A stretch of 64,000 bases of DNA, taken from contig QBYE01000005.1 of the NCBI GenBank assembly GCA_003282985.1, positions 1-64,000 on the forward strand, in the 5' to 3' direction. Below are positions 39,589 through 48,976 of the stretch, piece after piece. Below the pieces are notes generated by a model, which worked only from the letters and a program-made list of their open reading frames with translations, had not been told where the DNA came from and did not search any database. Position numbers and translations under genes: made by a program. This stretch comes from Pelagibacteraceae bacterium AG-325-E08. GTDB taxonomy: Bacteria > Pseudomonadota > Alphaproteobacteria > Pelagibacterales > Pelagibacteraceae. The first letter of the stretch is position 1, and each line of letters opens with the position of its first letter.

Positions 39589-40842
39589 ATGAGCTCAGAA
39601 ACACAAAAAATTTTAACGACAGACGGTATACCTTTAGAAGTAAGTCTTAAGAAAGCCGAGAGAAGAAACAAGATAAAAGCTTTTTTACTTGTTGCTCCAC
39701 TATTATTATTTTTGATTATTACTTACGTGTTTCCAATTGGTGATATGCTTATGAGAAGTGTTGATGATAAAATGGTGACTGAAATGCTCCCTAAAACATT
39801 TAAAGCGATGGAAAAGTGGGATGGAAAAGAATTACCAGAAGAAGATGTTTTTAAAGCCTTCTATTTAGACTTTAGACAATTAGTTGATGAAAAGCGTGAA
39901 GGTAAATTATCAACTCAACTTAATTATACAAAAAATGGATTTAAAAGTATTATTAAAAAACTTAGAAGAAAATCAAAAAACTTTGAAGAAGGAAATTATA
40001 AAGAACAAATAATGGCAGTCCATAAAAGATGGGCTGATGTTGAATATTGGAAAGCAATTAAACGAAGAGCCCCAGCATATACAAGTCAAAAATATCTAAA
40101 AGGTATGGATATGTTTAAAAATGAAAATGGGGAAATTGTTAGTGTTTCTGAGGATAGAAGAATTCACAGAATTTTATGGCTTAGAACTTTAGAAATTGCA
40201 TTTTTTGTAACGCTATTTTGTTTTTTGATGGCTTACCCAATAGCTCATTTGTTAGCTACTTTACCCATGAAGTATAGTAACTTACTAATGATCTGCGTGT
40301 TGCTTCCGTTTTGGACGTCTCTTCTTGTAAGAACTGCTAGCTGGATGATTTTGTTACAACAGCAAGGTGTCGTAAATGATTTCTTTGTAGGAATAGGTTT
40401 AGTTGCTGATGATGCAAGGCCTGAGATGATGTACAATAAAACAGGGACATATGTTGCAATGACACAGATTCTGTTGCCTTTTATGGTTTTACCACTTTAC
40501 AGTGTTATGAAAACTATTTCACCAAGCTTAATGAGGGCTGGAAAATCATTAGGTGGAACACCAATAGTTGCGTTTTGGAAAGTTTATTTTCCTTTAACAA
40601 TTCCTGGAATTGGTGCTGGTTGTTTACTGTGCTTTATATTAGCAATTGGTTATTACATTACACCCGCCTTAGTTGGAGGAGCTTCAGGAACATTGATTAG
40701 TAACCAAATAGCATTTCACATGAAAAGTACACTTGATTGGAGTTTTGCATCAGCGATGGGTTTAATGTTGCTTGCTGGAGTTTTAGCAATTTACTGGGTT
40801 TATAATAAATTAGTTGGAATTGATAATATAAAGTTAGGATAA
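39589..40842 (+). CDS. potB: ABC transporter permease (PotB-like) with a large soluble insertion
   Basis: 417 residues, against about 285 for E. coli PotB. The first membrane segment is at about residues 31-52. A charged region of about 130 residues (58-190), rich in K, R and E, follows. The remaining membrane segments begin near 200. The coupling loop AGKSLGGTPIVAFWKVYFPLTIPG is intact. The insertion would face the periplasm if standard topology holds. It overlaps nothing and is followed 5 bases later by the second permease. Confidence 0.87.
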   Translation: MSSETQKILTTDGIPLEVSLKKAERRNKIKAFLLVAPLLLFLIITYVFPIGDMLMRSVDDKMVTEMLPKTFKAMEKWDGKELPEEDVFKAFYLDFRQLVDEKREGKLSTQLNYTKNGFKSIIKKLRRKSKNFEEGNYKEQIMAVHKRWADVEYWKAIKRRAPAYTSQKYLKGMDMFKNENGEIVSVSEDRRIHRILWLRTLEIAFFVTLFCFLMAYPIAHLLATLPMKYSNLLMICVLLPFWTSLLVRTASWMILLQQQGVVNDFFVGIGLVADDARPEMMYNKTGTYVAMTQILLPFMVLPLYSVMKTISPSLMRAGKSLGGTPIVAFWKVYFPLTIPGIGAGCLLCFILAIGYYITPALVGGASGTLISNQIAFHMKSTLDWSFASAMGLMLLAGVLAIYWVYNKLVGIDNIKLG

Positions 40843-40847
40843 ATAGA

Positions 40848-41702
40848 ATGGCTTTACCAAAACATACAGAACTACACTATAGGATTTGGCATTATTTTTA
40901 TTTAACAATCTGTGGTCTTGTCTTCTTTTTCTTAATTGCACCACTGTTTGTAATATTTCCACTATCTTTTAATGCTGAAGAATTTTTAAGTTTTTCAGAC
41001 GGAATGAAAAGTTTAGACCCAGATGCTTTCTCATTAAGATGGTACAAAGATATGGTTTATGGAACAAAAAATCCTTGGGGCTTAGCTGCCAAAAATAGTT
41101 TTATCATTGCAATTTTTGCAACAATTGGTTCAGTTTTATTGGGAACAGTTGCTGCTCTAGGTTTAAGTAGTAGGCATATGCCCTACAAAGGTATAATCAT
41201 GGCAGTTTTAATATCTCCAATGATTGTTCCATTAATTATTTCTGGTGTAGCAATATTTTTCTTTATGGCTAAAGCTGGTTTAGCAGCAACTCATACAGGT
41301 ATAGTTCTAGCACATATTATTCTAGGTACACCATTTGTAGTTATTACTGTTACTGCTACTTTATCAGGATTTGATCATAGTGTTACGAGAGCCGCGGCAA
41401 GTCTTGGTAGTAATCCAGTTAATACTTTTATGAAAATTACTTTACCTTTAATTTTACCCGGTGTGATATCTGGAGGACTTTTTGCTTTTGTAACTTCTTT
41501 TGATGAAGTTGTAGTAGTTTTATTTTTAGCAGGTTTAGAAAACACGACTATACCAATTCAAATGTGGACAGGTCTAAGAGAACAGTTAAGTCCAACTATT
41601 CTTGCTGTTGCAACTTGTCTAATTATTTTATCAACATTAATATTAGTAACCGCTGAACTTTTAAGAAGAAGATCTGAGAGACTCAGAGGAATAAACCGAT
41701 AG
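40848..41702 (+). CDS. potC: ABC transporter permease (PotC-like)
   Basis: This is a 284-residue permease with about six membrane segments. The cytoplasmic loop RAAASLGSNPVNTFMKITLPLILPG is the EAA motif of PotC-type proteins. SFDEVVVVLFLAG and TTIPIQMWTGLREQLSPTI are typical of the spermidine/putrescine group. It completes the transporter and is followed 13 bases later by a hydroxyacyl-CoA dehydrogenase. Confidence 0.9.
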   Translation: MALPKHTELHYRIWHYFYLTICGLVFFFLIAPLFVIFPLSFNAEEFLSFSDGMKSLDPDAFSLRWYKDMVYGTKNPWGLAAKNSFIIAIFATIGSVLLGTVAALGLSSRHMPYKGIIMAVLISPMIVPLIISGVAIFFFMAKAGLAATHTGIVLAHIILGTPFVVITVTATLSGFDHSVTRAAASLGSNPVNTFMKITLPLILPGVISGGLFAFVTSFDEVVVVLFLAGLENTTIPIQMWTGLREQLSPTILAVATCLIILSTLILVTAELLRRRSERLRGINR

Positions 41703-41715
41703 TAAAAATCATCTA

Positions 41716-43938
41716 ATGAAGATTAAGAATGTAGTGGTGATTGGCTCAGGAACAATGGGAAGTGGTATTGCTGCTCATTTATGTAATGCAAATGTGCCTG
41801 TAACTTTACTTGATTTAAAAACAGAAATTAGTGAAAAAGCAAGAGATAAAATCCATAAGTCTAGACCTCCGTTATTAATTGACAAATCAAAAATTAATAA
41901 CATCAAAGTTGGAAATATTTCTGACGACTTTGGTGTAGTCAAAGACGCTGATTGGATAGTTGAAGCTGTAGTTGAAAGAATTGATATTAAACATCAAATT
42001 TATGAAAAGATATTTAAAGCAAGAAAAGAGGGGGCTATTGTTTCTTCCAATACATCCTCAATTCCAATAAAAGTTTTATCTGAACATTTAACAGATACTG
42101 AGAAAAAAGATTTTTGTATCACACATTTTTTTAACCCTGTTAGATACATGGGTTTATTAGAAATAGTAAAAAATGAAAATAATGATCTTAAAAAAATTAA
42201 TCAGTTAAAGGAATTCTGTGAAATTGAATTAGGTAAAGGAGCTATTGTTTGTAATGATACCCCAGGATTTTTAGGAAATAGAGTTGGTGTTTATGCCATG
42301 CAAATAGCAATGACTGAGGCTTTTAAGATGAAACTTTCAGTCGAAGAAGCAGATGCAATTTTTGGAAGACCAATGGGAATTCCAAAAACAGGAGTATTTG
42401 GTTTATATGATTTAATCGGTATTGATTTGATGGCCGATGTATTAAAAAGTTTTATCAAAGAATTACCAGAGACCGATGAATTTCACGAAGTTGCAAAAGA
42501 AATTCCATTAGTGAAAAAATTAATTGAGACTGGCTACACTGGAAGAAAAGGAAAAGGTGGATTTTATAGAATGAACAAAACTGGAGCTATAAAAGTTATG
42601 GAAGCTATCAATCTAGAGTCTGGTGATTATTCACCTAGTAAAAAGATTGATGTTAAATCAGACAAGGTAGATCTTAAAGGATTGATCAATAGAAAAGACA
42701 ATTATGGTGAATATGCTTGGTCTGTAATATCAAAAATAATTAAATATGCATCTTCATTAGTTCCAGGAATTACAAAAGAATTTAATGATATTGATGAAGC
42801 AATGAGGCTTGGATTTAACTGGGCCAAAGGACCTTTTGAAATGCTTGAAGAAATTGGGGTTAAAAATTTCTTTGATAAAGTTGATGATTTTTCAGGAAAT
42901 AGTTTCTTGGAAAAATTATCTGAATCTAAGAATGAAAATTTTTATGGTGAAAGACAAAAATATACAAATATTGAAACTTTAGGAAAAGTTAAGAAAACAG
43001 CATCAAGTTCTGATGGAAATGATTCTGCTAAAATTTATAGGTTTAATGATTATAATATCGTTGAGTTTACCACTAAAGCTAATGCTCTGGATTATGACTC
43101 CATGGATGCCCTGAAAAAAGCAACTGATAAACCTTTAATTATAATTAATGAAAGTATGCAATTTTCTGCAGGTGTAAACTTAACTTACACAATGCAATTT
43201 GCTGACAAAAATGATTTTAAATCTATTGAAAAATTTATTAAATACTTCCAAGAAACATGTAAGCATTTAAAATATTCAAAATACCCAGTAATTTCTGCTC
43301 CTTCTGGATTAACATTGGGCGGTGGATTCGAAGTAATGGTGCAAAGTAATTTTGTAGCTTCGCATACAAATATTGTAGTTGGACTAGTTGAAACTATTGT
43401 CGGTTTAATTCCTGCAGGTGGCGGATGTAAGGAAATGTTAGCAAGATGGCTTGATACTGATGAAGCAAAATCAGATCCTAATTTTGCTTCCCTAAAAGTT
43501 TTTGATATCATTGGGTATGGTAAGACAGCCACGTCACCTGTTGAAGCAGAACCTTTGAAATACTTAAGGCCAAGTGATAAAAAAATAATGAATAGAAATA
43601 GTTTATTAGAAGTTTCTAAAAAGATCTTAAACGAAAATAAAGATTTTAAACCACCTGAAGAACTAAGTTTTAAATTACCTGGAAAAGCTGTAAGAGGTGA
43701 AATGGATAAAATTTTAGAAAAACTTTATAATGATAAAGTGATATTAGATCATGGAGTTGAGGTTGCTAAGGAACTTGCACATGTTTTGAGTGGTGGTGAT
43801 ACTACAATTGATAAAACTTTATCTGAAGATGATTTGTTTAAATTAGAGCTTGATGCTTTTATGAAACTGATTGAAACTCAAAAAACACAAGATAGAATTA
43901 AACATACTCTCTCAACTGGCAAGCCTCTAGTTAACTAA
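41716..43938 (+). CDS. 3-hydroxyacyl-CoA dehydrogenase / enoyl-CoA hydratase fusion (FadN-like)
   Basis: This is a 740-residue bifunctional beta-oxidation protein with the dehydrogenase first. Residues 1-190 are the NAD domain (GSGTMGSGIAAHL). The catalytic His is in CITHFFNPVRYMGLLEIV. The C-terminal dehydrogenase domains run to about 400. A crotonase-like domain follows at about 450-620, with GLTLGGGFEVM and GLVETIVGLIPAGGG carrying a catalytic Glu. This order is that of FadN, opposite to FadB/FadJ. No thiolase is adjacent. It overlaps the convergent cyclophilin gene by 12 bases. Confidence 0.88.
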   Translation: MKIKNVVVIGSGTMGSGIAAHLCNANVPVTLLDLKTEISEKARDKIHKSRPPLLIDKSKINNIKVGNISDDFGVVKDADWIVEAVVERIDIKHQIYEKIFKARKEGAIVSSNTSSIPIKVLSEHLTDTEKKDFCITHFFNPVRYMGLLEIVKNENNDLKKINQLKEFCEIELGKGAIVCNDTPGFLGNRVGVYAMQIAMTEAFKMKLSVEEADAIFGRPMGIPKTGVFGLYDLIGIDLMADVLKSFIKELPETDEFHEVAKEIPLVKKLIETGYTGRKGKGGFYRMNKTGAIKVMEAINLESGDYSPSKKIDVKSDKVDLKGLINRKDNYGEYAWSVISKIIKYASSLVPGITKEFNDIDEAMRLGFNWAKGPFEMLEEIGVKNFFDKVDDFSGNSFLEKLSESKNENFYGERQKYTNIETLGKVKKTASSSDGNDSAKIYRFNDYNIVEFTTKANALDYDSMDALKKATDKPLIIINESMQFSAGVNLTYTMQFADKNDFKSIEKFIKYFQETCKHLKYSKYPVISAPSGLTLGGGFEVMVQSNFVASHTNIVVGLVETIVGLIPAGGGCKEMLARWLDTDEAKSDPNFASLKVFDIIGYGKTATSPVEAEPLKYLRPSDKKIMNRNSLLEVSKKILNENKDFKPPEELSFKLPGKAVRGEMDKILEKLYNDKVILDHGVEVAKELAHVLSGGDTTIDKTLSEDDLFKLELDAFMKLIETQKTQDRIKHTLSTGKPLVN

Positions 43939-44574
43939 CATTCTTAAAGAATTTATAAAGTCAGGCCTTAGTACATATTGAGATTTATCTAAATATTTTA
44001 TTGTCCCCAAAGTTTCCAATCCATAAATTACTTTTCCAATAGGGGTATACTCAGTTTCATATAATGGTTCATCTCTAAGAATTATAAAGAATTGACTATC
44101 TTCAGTATTATATTTTTGTGTTCTAGCAAAACCAACACTGCCTTTATCAAAATTAAATGGAGAATCTACTTCTGAGTTAATCGTTCCTAATCCAGATTTT
44201 CCAGTTCCAATTTTTCCATAGTCAATATTTTCCTTTTTACCAAACTCTAAGTCTCCTGCTTGAACAAGTGTATCTTTGATTACTCTATGAAAAGCAATAT
44301 CATCATATGCTTTAGATCTAACTAGTTCTTTAAATCTTTTTACAGCCTCAGGTGAAATTTCAGGGTAAAGTTCAATAATAACATTTCCACATGTAACATT
44401 TAAAATGGCAATATTTCTTGGATTATCAAAATTAATCTTTTGAGGATCATAACTTTTTATAAATAAACATTTGTCTTTTATCAAAAAGAAAGAACCAAAA
44501 AAAAATATCGCTAAAATAACAATAAAAGTAAAAATTATTTTTTCTAAATTTGATGCTCTTATTTTTTTGATCAT
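43927..44574 (-). CDS. Membrane-anchored peptidyl-prolyl isomerase (cyclophilin type)
   Basis: 215 residues. One N-terminal membrane segment (about 12-33) points the catalytic domain to the periplasm. The cyclophilin core reads CGNVIIELYPEISPEAVKRF, AYDDIAFHRVI, VGFARTQ, SQFFIIL and PIGKVIYGLETL, covering most of the active-site residues including the FHR arginine. It overlaps by 4 bases the metallopeptidase gene upstream, suggesting co-expression of two envelope proteins. Confidence 0.87.
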   Translation of the reverse strand: MIKKIRASNLEKIIFTFIVILAIFFFGSFFLIKDKCLFIKSYDPQKINFDNPRNIAILNVTCGNVIIELYPEISPEAVKRFKELVRSKAYDDIAFHRVIKDTLVQAGDLEFGKKENIDYGKIGTGKSGLGTINSEVDSPFNFDKGSVGFARTQKYNTEDSQFFIILRDEPLYETEYTPIGKVIYGLETLGTIKYLDKSQYVLRPDFINSLRMLVN

Positions 44575-45305
44575 AAAATAAAATTTTGATCAATTTTGAG
44601 TAGATTACTTTTAATAAACTGTATTTTTCTTTTTAAAATTGGATCAAGATTATTTAAATTTACTCCAATCATTAAATGGGAAAAAACCTCTGCCATATCC
44701 TCAGAAGCGGTAGATTGAGAATATTCAGAAAAAAAACCTTTAGTTCTAATATAAGTACTTAGCCCTAATTTATCTGTACAGGTGGAGCATTCAGCATATT
44801 CGAATTCTTTGACATTAAATTTAGACCAGACGTCTTCGTCAAATAATTGCTTAAAACTATCATTTATAATATGGAATACTTCATGGTGGATTACACGTTC
44901 AAAATAATCTTCGTTAAATTTGATATCTAAGATTAATGTTTTCATTACATGATCAGGGATTCCAGCAGTATTAATATTTGATATGGATAAATCCTCACAC
45001 AGGACTATGTATTTAAGATTAATTTTTTTAAGAAATTCTTGACTATATCTATTTAAATTTTTTTTAATTATTTTGTATTTTTGATCGAGAATTTTCTTTT
45101 TAGAATTATAACAATTTATATTTTTTTCAACACCGAGCGTAAAAGGTTGTTTAGCATATAAATATCTCAGTTTGTTTGAAGTTTTAATGTCATAAATTTC
45201 TAAATTTGGAATTTTTATAAGATTATAAATAGTATCAGCTTGAGTTTGAGTAAAAATAAATAAAGATAGTATAATTAATCTAATTAAGCTCATAAATTTA
45301 CACAT
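44571..45305 (-). CDS. Putative secreted zinc metallopeptidase (HExxH...EDxAE)
   Basis: This 244-residue protein has a signal peptide at about residues 5-23 (start possibly at the second Met). HEVFH at 141-145 is a classic zinc-binding helix. About 60 residues later GFFSEYSQSTASEDMAEVFSH supplies a likely third ligand in the EDMAE segment, the arrangement of gluzincin-like 'putative zinc-binding metallopeptidases'. A CSTC pair lies between them. Substrate unknown; probable periplasmic location. It is coupled to the cyclophilin gene. Confidence 0.7.
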   Translation of the reverse strand: MCKFMSLIRLIILSLFIFTQTQADTIYNLIKIPNLEIYDIKTSNKLRYLYAKQPFTLGVEKNINCYNSKKKILDQKYKIIKKNLNRYSQEFLKKINLKYIVLCEDLSISNINTAGIPDHVMKTLILDIKFNEDYFERVIHHEVFHIINDSFKQLFDEDVWSKFNVKEFEYAECSTCTDKLGLSTYIRTKGFFSEYSQSTASEDMAEVFSHLMIGVNLNNLDPILKRKIQFIKSNLLKIDQNFIL

Positions 45306-45346
45306 AGAAGATATTCCAATTTAGATGAATGTGATACAATTTTACT

Positions 45347-46306
45347 GTGAAAAAAAAAAGAAATAAAGATCCAATCCAACCAGTAAGTGGAACTAAAGTG
45401 CCACGGTTTGCTGGACCTTCAACATTTGCAAGATTACCTGAGCTAAGAGATGTGGAGAGTTGTGATGTTGCAATTGTCGGGATTCCATTTGATGCTGGAA
45501 CCAGTTACAGACCAGGTGCAAGATTTGGACCCCAAAGTATTAGACAAGCCTCCAGACACTTAAGAACAAATTACCATCCAAGCTATGATGTTGAACCTTT
45601 TAAAGTACAACAGGTAGCTGATGCAGGAGATATTACTTGCAACCCATTTAATATTGAAGAAGCAATTAAACAAATAGAGGTAGGAGCTGAAGAATTATTG
45701 AATAAAGTTGGGGGAATTATAAGTCTTGGTGGTGACCACACAATTGCATTTCCATTGTTAAAAGCTGTTAATAAAATTAATAATGGTCCAGTAGCTTTAG
45801 TGCATTTTGATGCTCACCTAGATACTTGGGATACTTATTTTGGTGCACCTTACACTCACGGTACGCCTTTTAGAAGAGCAAGGGAAGAAAATTTATTTTT
45901 AGATGATGCTTCAATGCACGTAGGTATAAGAGGACCTTTGTACAGTAGAGATGATATCAAAAATGATGAAAGTTTTGGATTTAAGATTATTCATTGTGAT
46001 GAGTTTCAAACTCAAGGAACTGATAAAATTGCTGAAAGAATTAAAAAAAGAGTTGGAGATAACCCTTTATATTTATCTATTGATATAGATGTATTAGATC
46101 CTGCTTTTGCCCCTGGAACTGGTACACCAGAAATTGCTGGAATGACTTCAAGAGAAATGGTTAATACTATAAGAGGTTTATCAGGTTTAAATTTAATTTC
46201 AGCTGATGTTGTTGAGGTTTCACCAGCTTATGATCATGCTGAAGTAACCTCTCTTGCTGCAGCAACAATAGTTTATGAATTAACTAATTTGTTTGCAAAA
46301 AAATAA
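45347..46306 (+). CDS. speB: Agmatinase-family ureohydrolase
   Basis: The 319-residue enzyme begins at GTG 45347. Mn-binding motifs of the family are complete: GGDHT, DAHLDTWD and DIDVLDPAFAPGTGTPE. FVDAG-like substrate segments fit agmatinase, which yields putrescine and urea, but guanidinobutyrase and guanidinopropionase share these motifs. It is followed 20 bases later by an aldehyde dehydrogenase, which suits a guanidino-acid or polyamine route, and lies close to the polyamine-type transporter. Confidence 0.86.
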   Translation: MKKKRNKDPIQPVSGTKVPRFAGPSTFARLPELRDVESCDVAIVGIPFDAGTSYRPGARFGPQSIRQASRHLRTNYHPSYDVEPFKVQQVADAGDITCNPFNIEEAIKQIEVGAEELLNKVGGIISLGGDHTIAFPLLKAVNKINNGPVALVHFDAHLDTWDTYFGAPYTHGTPFRRAREENLFLDDASMHVGIRGPLYSRDDIKNDESFGFKIIHCDEFQTQGTDKIAERIKKRVGDNPLYLSIDIDVLDPAFAPGTGTPEIAGMTSREMVNTIRGLSGLNLISADVVEVSPAYDHAEVTSLAAATIVYELTNLFAKK

Positions 46307-46326
46307 GGAAAGGTTAGGAGTCTGCT

Positions 46327-47760
46327 ATGGAAAATAAAAAAAATTTTTATATAGATGGTAAATGGGTAACAGCAATAAGCAAAGAAGAAATTAAAGTAAT
46401 CAACCCTGCTACAGAAGAAGAATGTGCTGTAATATCATTAGGAAACAAAGAAGATGTTGACCTAGCAGTAAATGCTGCAAAAAAAGCTTATAGTTCATGG
46501 GCATTTTCACCGAAAGAAGAAAGAATAAGATTATTAGAAAAACTTTATGAGAATTATAAAAAAAGATGGGCGGATATTGCCAATGCAATTACTGTTGAAA
46601 TGGGTGCTCCAAAAGACTTTGCTACAAAACTTCAAGCTGGAACAGGTGCCGCCCATTTAAAGTCTTTTATTAGGTATTTAAAAAATTTTGAATTTGAAAA
46701 ACCATTAGGTGAACATGCTCCAAACCAAAGACTTATTTATGAACCAAAAGGAGTTTGTGCATTAATAACACCTTGGAATTGGCCAATGAACCAAGTTTGC
46801 TTAAAAGTTATGCCTGCAATAGCTTCTGGATGCACAATGGTTTTAAAACCATCAGAGCTTGCGCCATTATCATCAATGATACTTGCTGAATTGATAGATG
46901 ATACCAAATTTCCTGCAGGAGTGTTCAATTTAGTTAATGGAGATGGAGCCACAACAGGCGATGCACTAACAAGCCACCCGGATATAAATATGATTTCTTT
47001 TACAGGATCAACTAGAGCAGGAGCTTTAATCTCTCAAAATGCTGCTAAAGATTTTAAAAGAGTAAGTTTAGAATTAGGAGGCAAAGGTGCTAATATTATT
47101 TTTAAGGATGCTGATCCTGAAGCAATTGAAAGAGGTGCGTTAAGATGTTTTAGAAATTCAGGTCAATCATGTAATGCTCCTACAAGAATGTTAGTAGAGA
47201 AATCTATGTATAATGATGCAATAGAAAGATTGAAAAAATATACAGAAAATTTTGAGGTAGGTGACCCTAAAAAAGAAGGAGAGCATATAGGCCCAGTGAT
47301 TTCTGAAACTCAATATAATAAAATTCAAACTTTAATTAAAAAGGGAATTGATGAAGGTGCTAAATTAGTTGCAGGTGGACCAGGTAAACCATCAGGACTA
47401 GATAAAGGCTATTTTGTTAAACCCACTGTATTTGCAGATGTAAATAATAATATGGAAGTCGCAAGAACAGAAATTTTTGGACCAGTATTATCGGTAATTC
47501 CATTTGAAACCGAAGAAGAAGCAATTGAAATTGCCAATGACACACCTTATGGATTAACAAACTATATTCAAACTAAAGACTCAGAAAAAGTAAAAAGAGT
47601 TGCGAGAAAACTGAGATCAGGAATGGTTGATGTAAATGGAGCTGGTATTGCAGTTGATGCTCCATTTGGAGGTTTTAAACATTCAGGAATTGGTAGAGAA
47701 GCGGGTGAACATGGCCTTGAGGAATTTTTGGAAGTAAAATCTGTGGGTGGCTGGAGTTAA
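46327..47760 (+). CDS. Aldehyde dehydrogenase
   Basis: This is a 477-residue ALDH-superfamily member. The catalytic Cys is in SGQSCNAPTR, the Glu in LELGGKGANI, with PWNWPMNQ and KPSELAPL at the coenzyme site. A ggttaggag ribosome site precedes the ATG. Candidate substrates include aminobutyraldehyde-type products of polyamine breakdown, from the location next to the agmatinase-family gene; this is inference. Its TAA stop overlaps the stop of the convergent ArgE-like gene. Confidence 0.87.
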   Translation: MENKKNFYIDGKWVTAISKEEIKVINPATEEECAVISLGNKEDVDLAVNAAKKAYSSWAFSPKEERIRLLEKLYENYKKRWADIANAITVEMGAPKDFATKLQAGTGAAHLKSFIRYLKNFEFEKPLGEHAPNQRLIYEPKGVCALITPWNWPMNQVCLKVMPAIASGCTMVLKPSELAPLSSMILAELIDDTKFPAGVFNLVNGDGATTGDALTSHPDINMISFTGSTRAGALISQNAAKDFKRVSLELGGKGANIIFKDADPEAIERGALRCFRNSGQSCNAPTRMLVEKSMYNDAIERLKKYTENFEVGDPKKEGEHIGPVISETQYNKIQTLIKKGIDEGAKLVAGGPGKPSGLDKGYFVKPTVFADVNNNMEVARTEIFGPVLSVIPFETEEEAIEIANDTPYGLTNYIQTKDSEKVKRVARKLRSGMVDVNGAGIAVDAPFGGFKHSGIGREAGEHGLEEFLEVKSVGGWS

Positions 47761-48953
47761 TTTAGAAGAGATTGTTTTTTTAAACCATCTAAAAACTTTA
47801 AACACTTTTTTAATTCATTTAGTTCAATAAATTCATCTACTTTGTGAGCTTGTTCAATTGAGCCTGGACCACATACAACTGTACTCATGCCAATTTCCTG
47901 AAATAATCCTGCCTCTGTTCCAAAAGACACAACTTCTCTTGAATTATCACCAGTGAGACTTGAGACTAACTCACAAGCCTCAGATTTTTCAACTCGATCG
48001 AATCCTGTTACTTCACCTATTATTTCTTTTCTAATATTTGATTTAGAAAAAACTTTTTTCATTTCTGGCAAAAGAATATCATTCGCGTATTCATCAATTT
48101 TTTTATTTAAAAAAACACCATCTTCTTTAACAACTGGTCTCGTTTCCCAATTAATATGACACTTATCAGCTATAACATTATGAGCAATACCTCCAAATAT
48201 TCCTCCTACTTGTAAAGTTGAAAAAGGTGGATCAAATATAGAGTCTTTTGGTGCTCTTTTTTTGAGTTCATTTCTTAATTCAATTAATTTTGATGCATAT
48301 CTTGCCGCAAATTCAACAGCACTCACACCCTTATGAGGAGCAGAGCTGTGTCCTGCTAAACCTTCAAAATAAGTTGTATATTCATAACAACCTTTGTGAG
48401 CATCTATGATTTTCATTTTAGTAGGTTCACCAATAATACAAATTCCATCTTGAATATTTCTTTTTTGAAGTTCTTTGATTAAAATAGGAGCTCCTAAACA
48501 TGCTGTCTCTTCATCAAAGGTAAATGAAAAATGGATATCTCTATTCAAATTTATTTTTGCATAAATTGGAGCAAAAGCTAAAGTGCATGCTATAAAACCT
48601 TTCATGTCACAAGAACCTCTACCATAAAGTTTGTCATCCTTAATTGTTGCTTTAAAAGGATCAGTGCTCCAACTTTTAGAGACAGGAACTGTATCTGTAT
48701 GACCAGATAAAATTATTGGTTTAGCACCATTAGATTTTTTTGCTTTAATAGATGCAAAAAGATTCACTCTTTTTTTTTCATTATCAAATGTTTTAAAAGA
48801 TGTTGCGCCAATTTTTTTTAGTAAATTTTCACAATAATTTATTAATTCACTATTATCTTCTCCTGAAATAGTCCTAAAACCTATTAGATCTGATAAAATT
48901 TTTACAGAATTATTATATAATTCTTCTAAATTAATATCTGTACTCATAACCAA
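47757..48953 (-). CDS. argE: M20-family deacetylase, acetylornithine deacetylase (ArgE)-like
   Basis: This is a 398-residue dinuclear zinc hydrolase. Metal-binding motifs SGHTDTVPV, GRGSCDMKGF and DEETACLGA are present, with HKGCYEYTTYFEGLAGHSSAPHKGVS in the dimerisation domain. ArgE releases ornithine from N-acetylornithine; many alphaproteobacteria use ArgJ instead, so a catabolic deacylase role is an alternative. Two in-frame ATGs (48953 and 48947) are possible. The gene is divergent from csaA. Confidence 0.82.
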   Translation of the reverse strand: MVMSTDINLEELYNNSVKILSDLIGFRTISGEDNSELINYCENLLKKIGATSFKTFDNEKKRVNLFASIKAKKSNGAKPIILSGHTDTVPVSKSWSTDPFKATIKDDKLYGRGSCDMKGFIACTLAFAPIYAKINLNRDIHFSFTFDEETACLGAPILIKELQKRNIQDGICIIGEPTKMKIIDAHKGCYEYTTYFEGLAGHSSAPHKGVSAVEFAARYASKLIELRNELKKRAPKDSIFDPPFSTLQVGGIFGGIAHNVIADKCHINWETRPVVKEDGVFLNKKIDEYANDILLPEMKKVFSKSNIRKEIIGEVTGFDRVEKSEACELVSSLTGDNSREVVSFGTEAGLFQEIGMSTVVCGPGSIEQAHKVDEFIELNELKKCLKFLDGLKKQSLLN

Positions 48954-48976
48954 TAATTAATATAAATACTGCATTT

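Noticed and set aside
43185-43532. 115-residue minus-strand frame
   Set aside because: It is antisense to the crotonase domain of the FadN-like fusion and has no independent motif or ribosome site.
47757-48953. The ArgE-like gene as DoeB completing an ectoine pathway with the DoeA-like gene
   Set aside because: DoeB belongs to the AstE-type deacylase group, whereas this protein has M20 ArgE motifs; the two genes are also about 10 kb apart.
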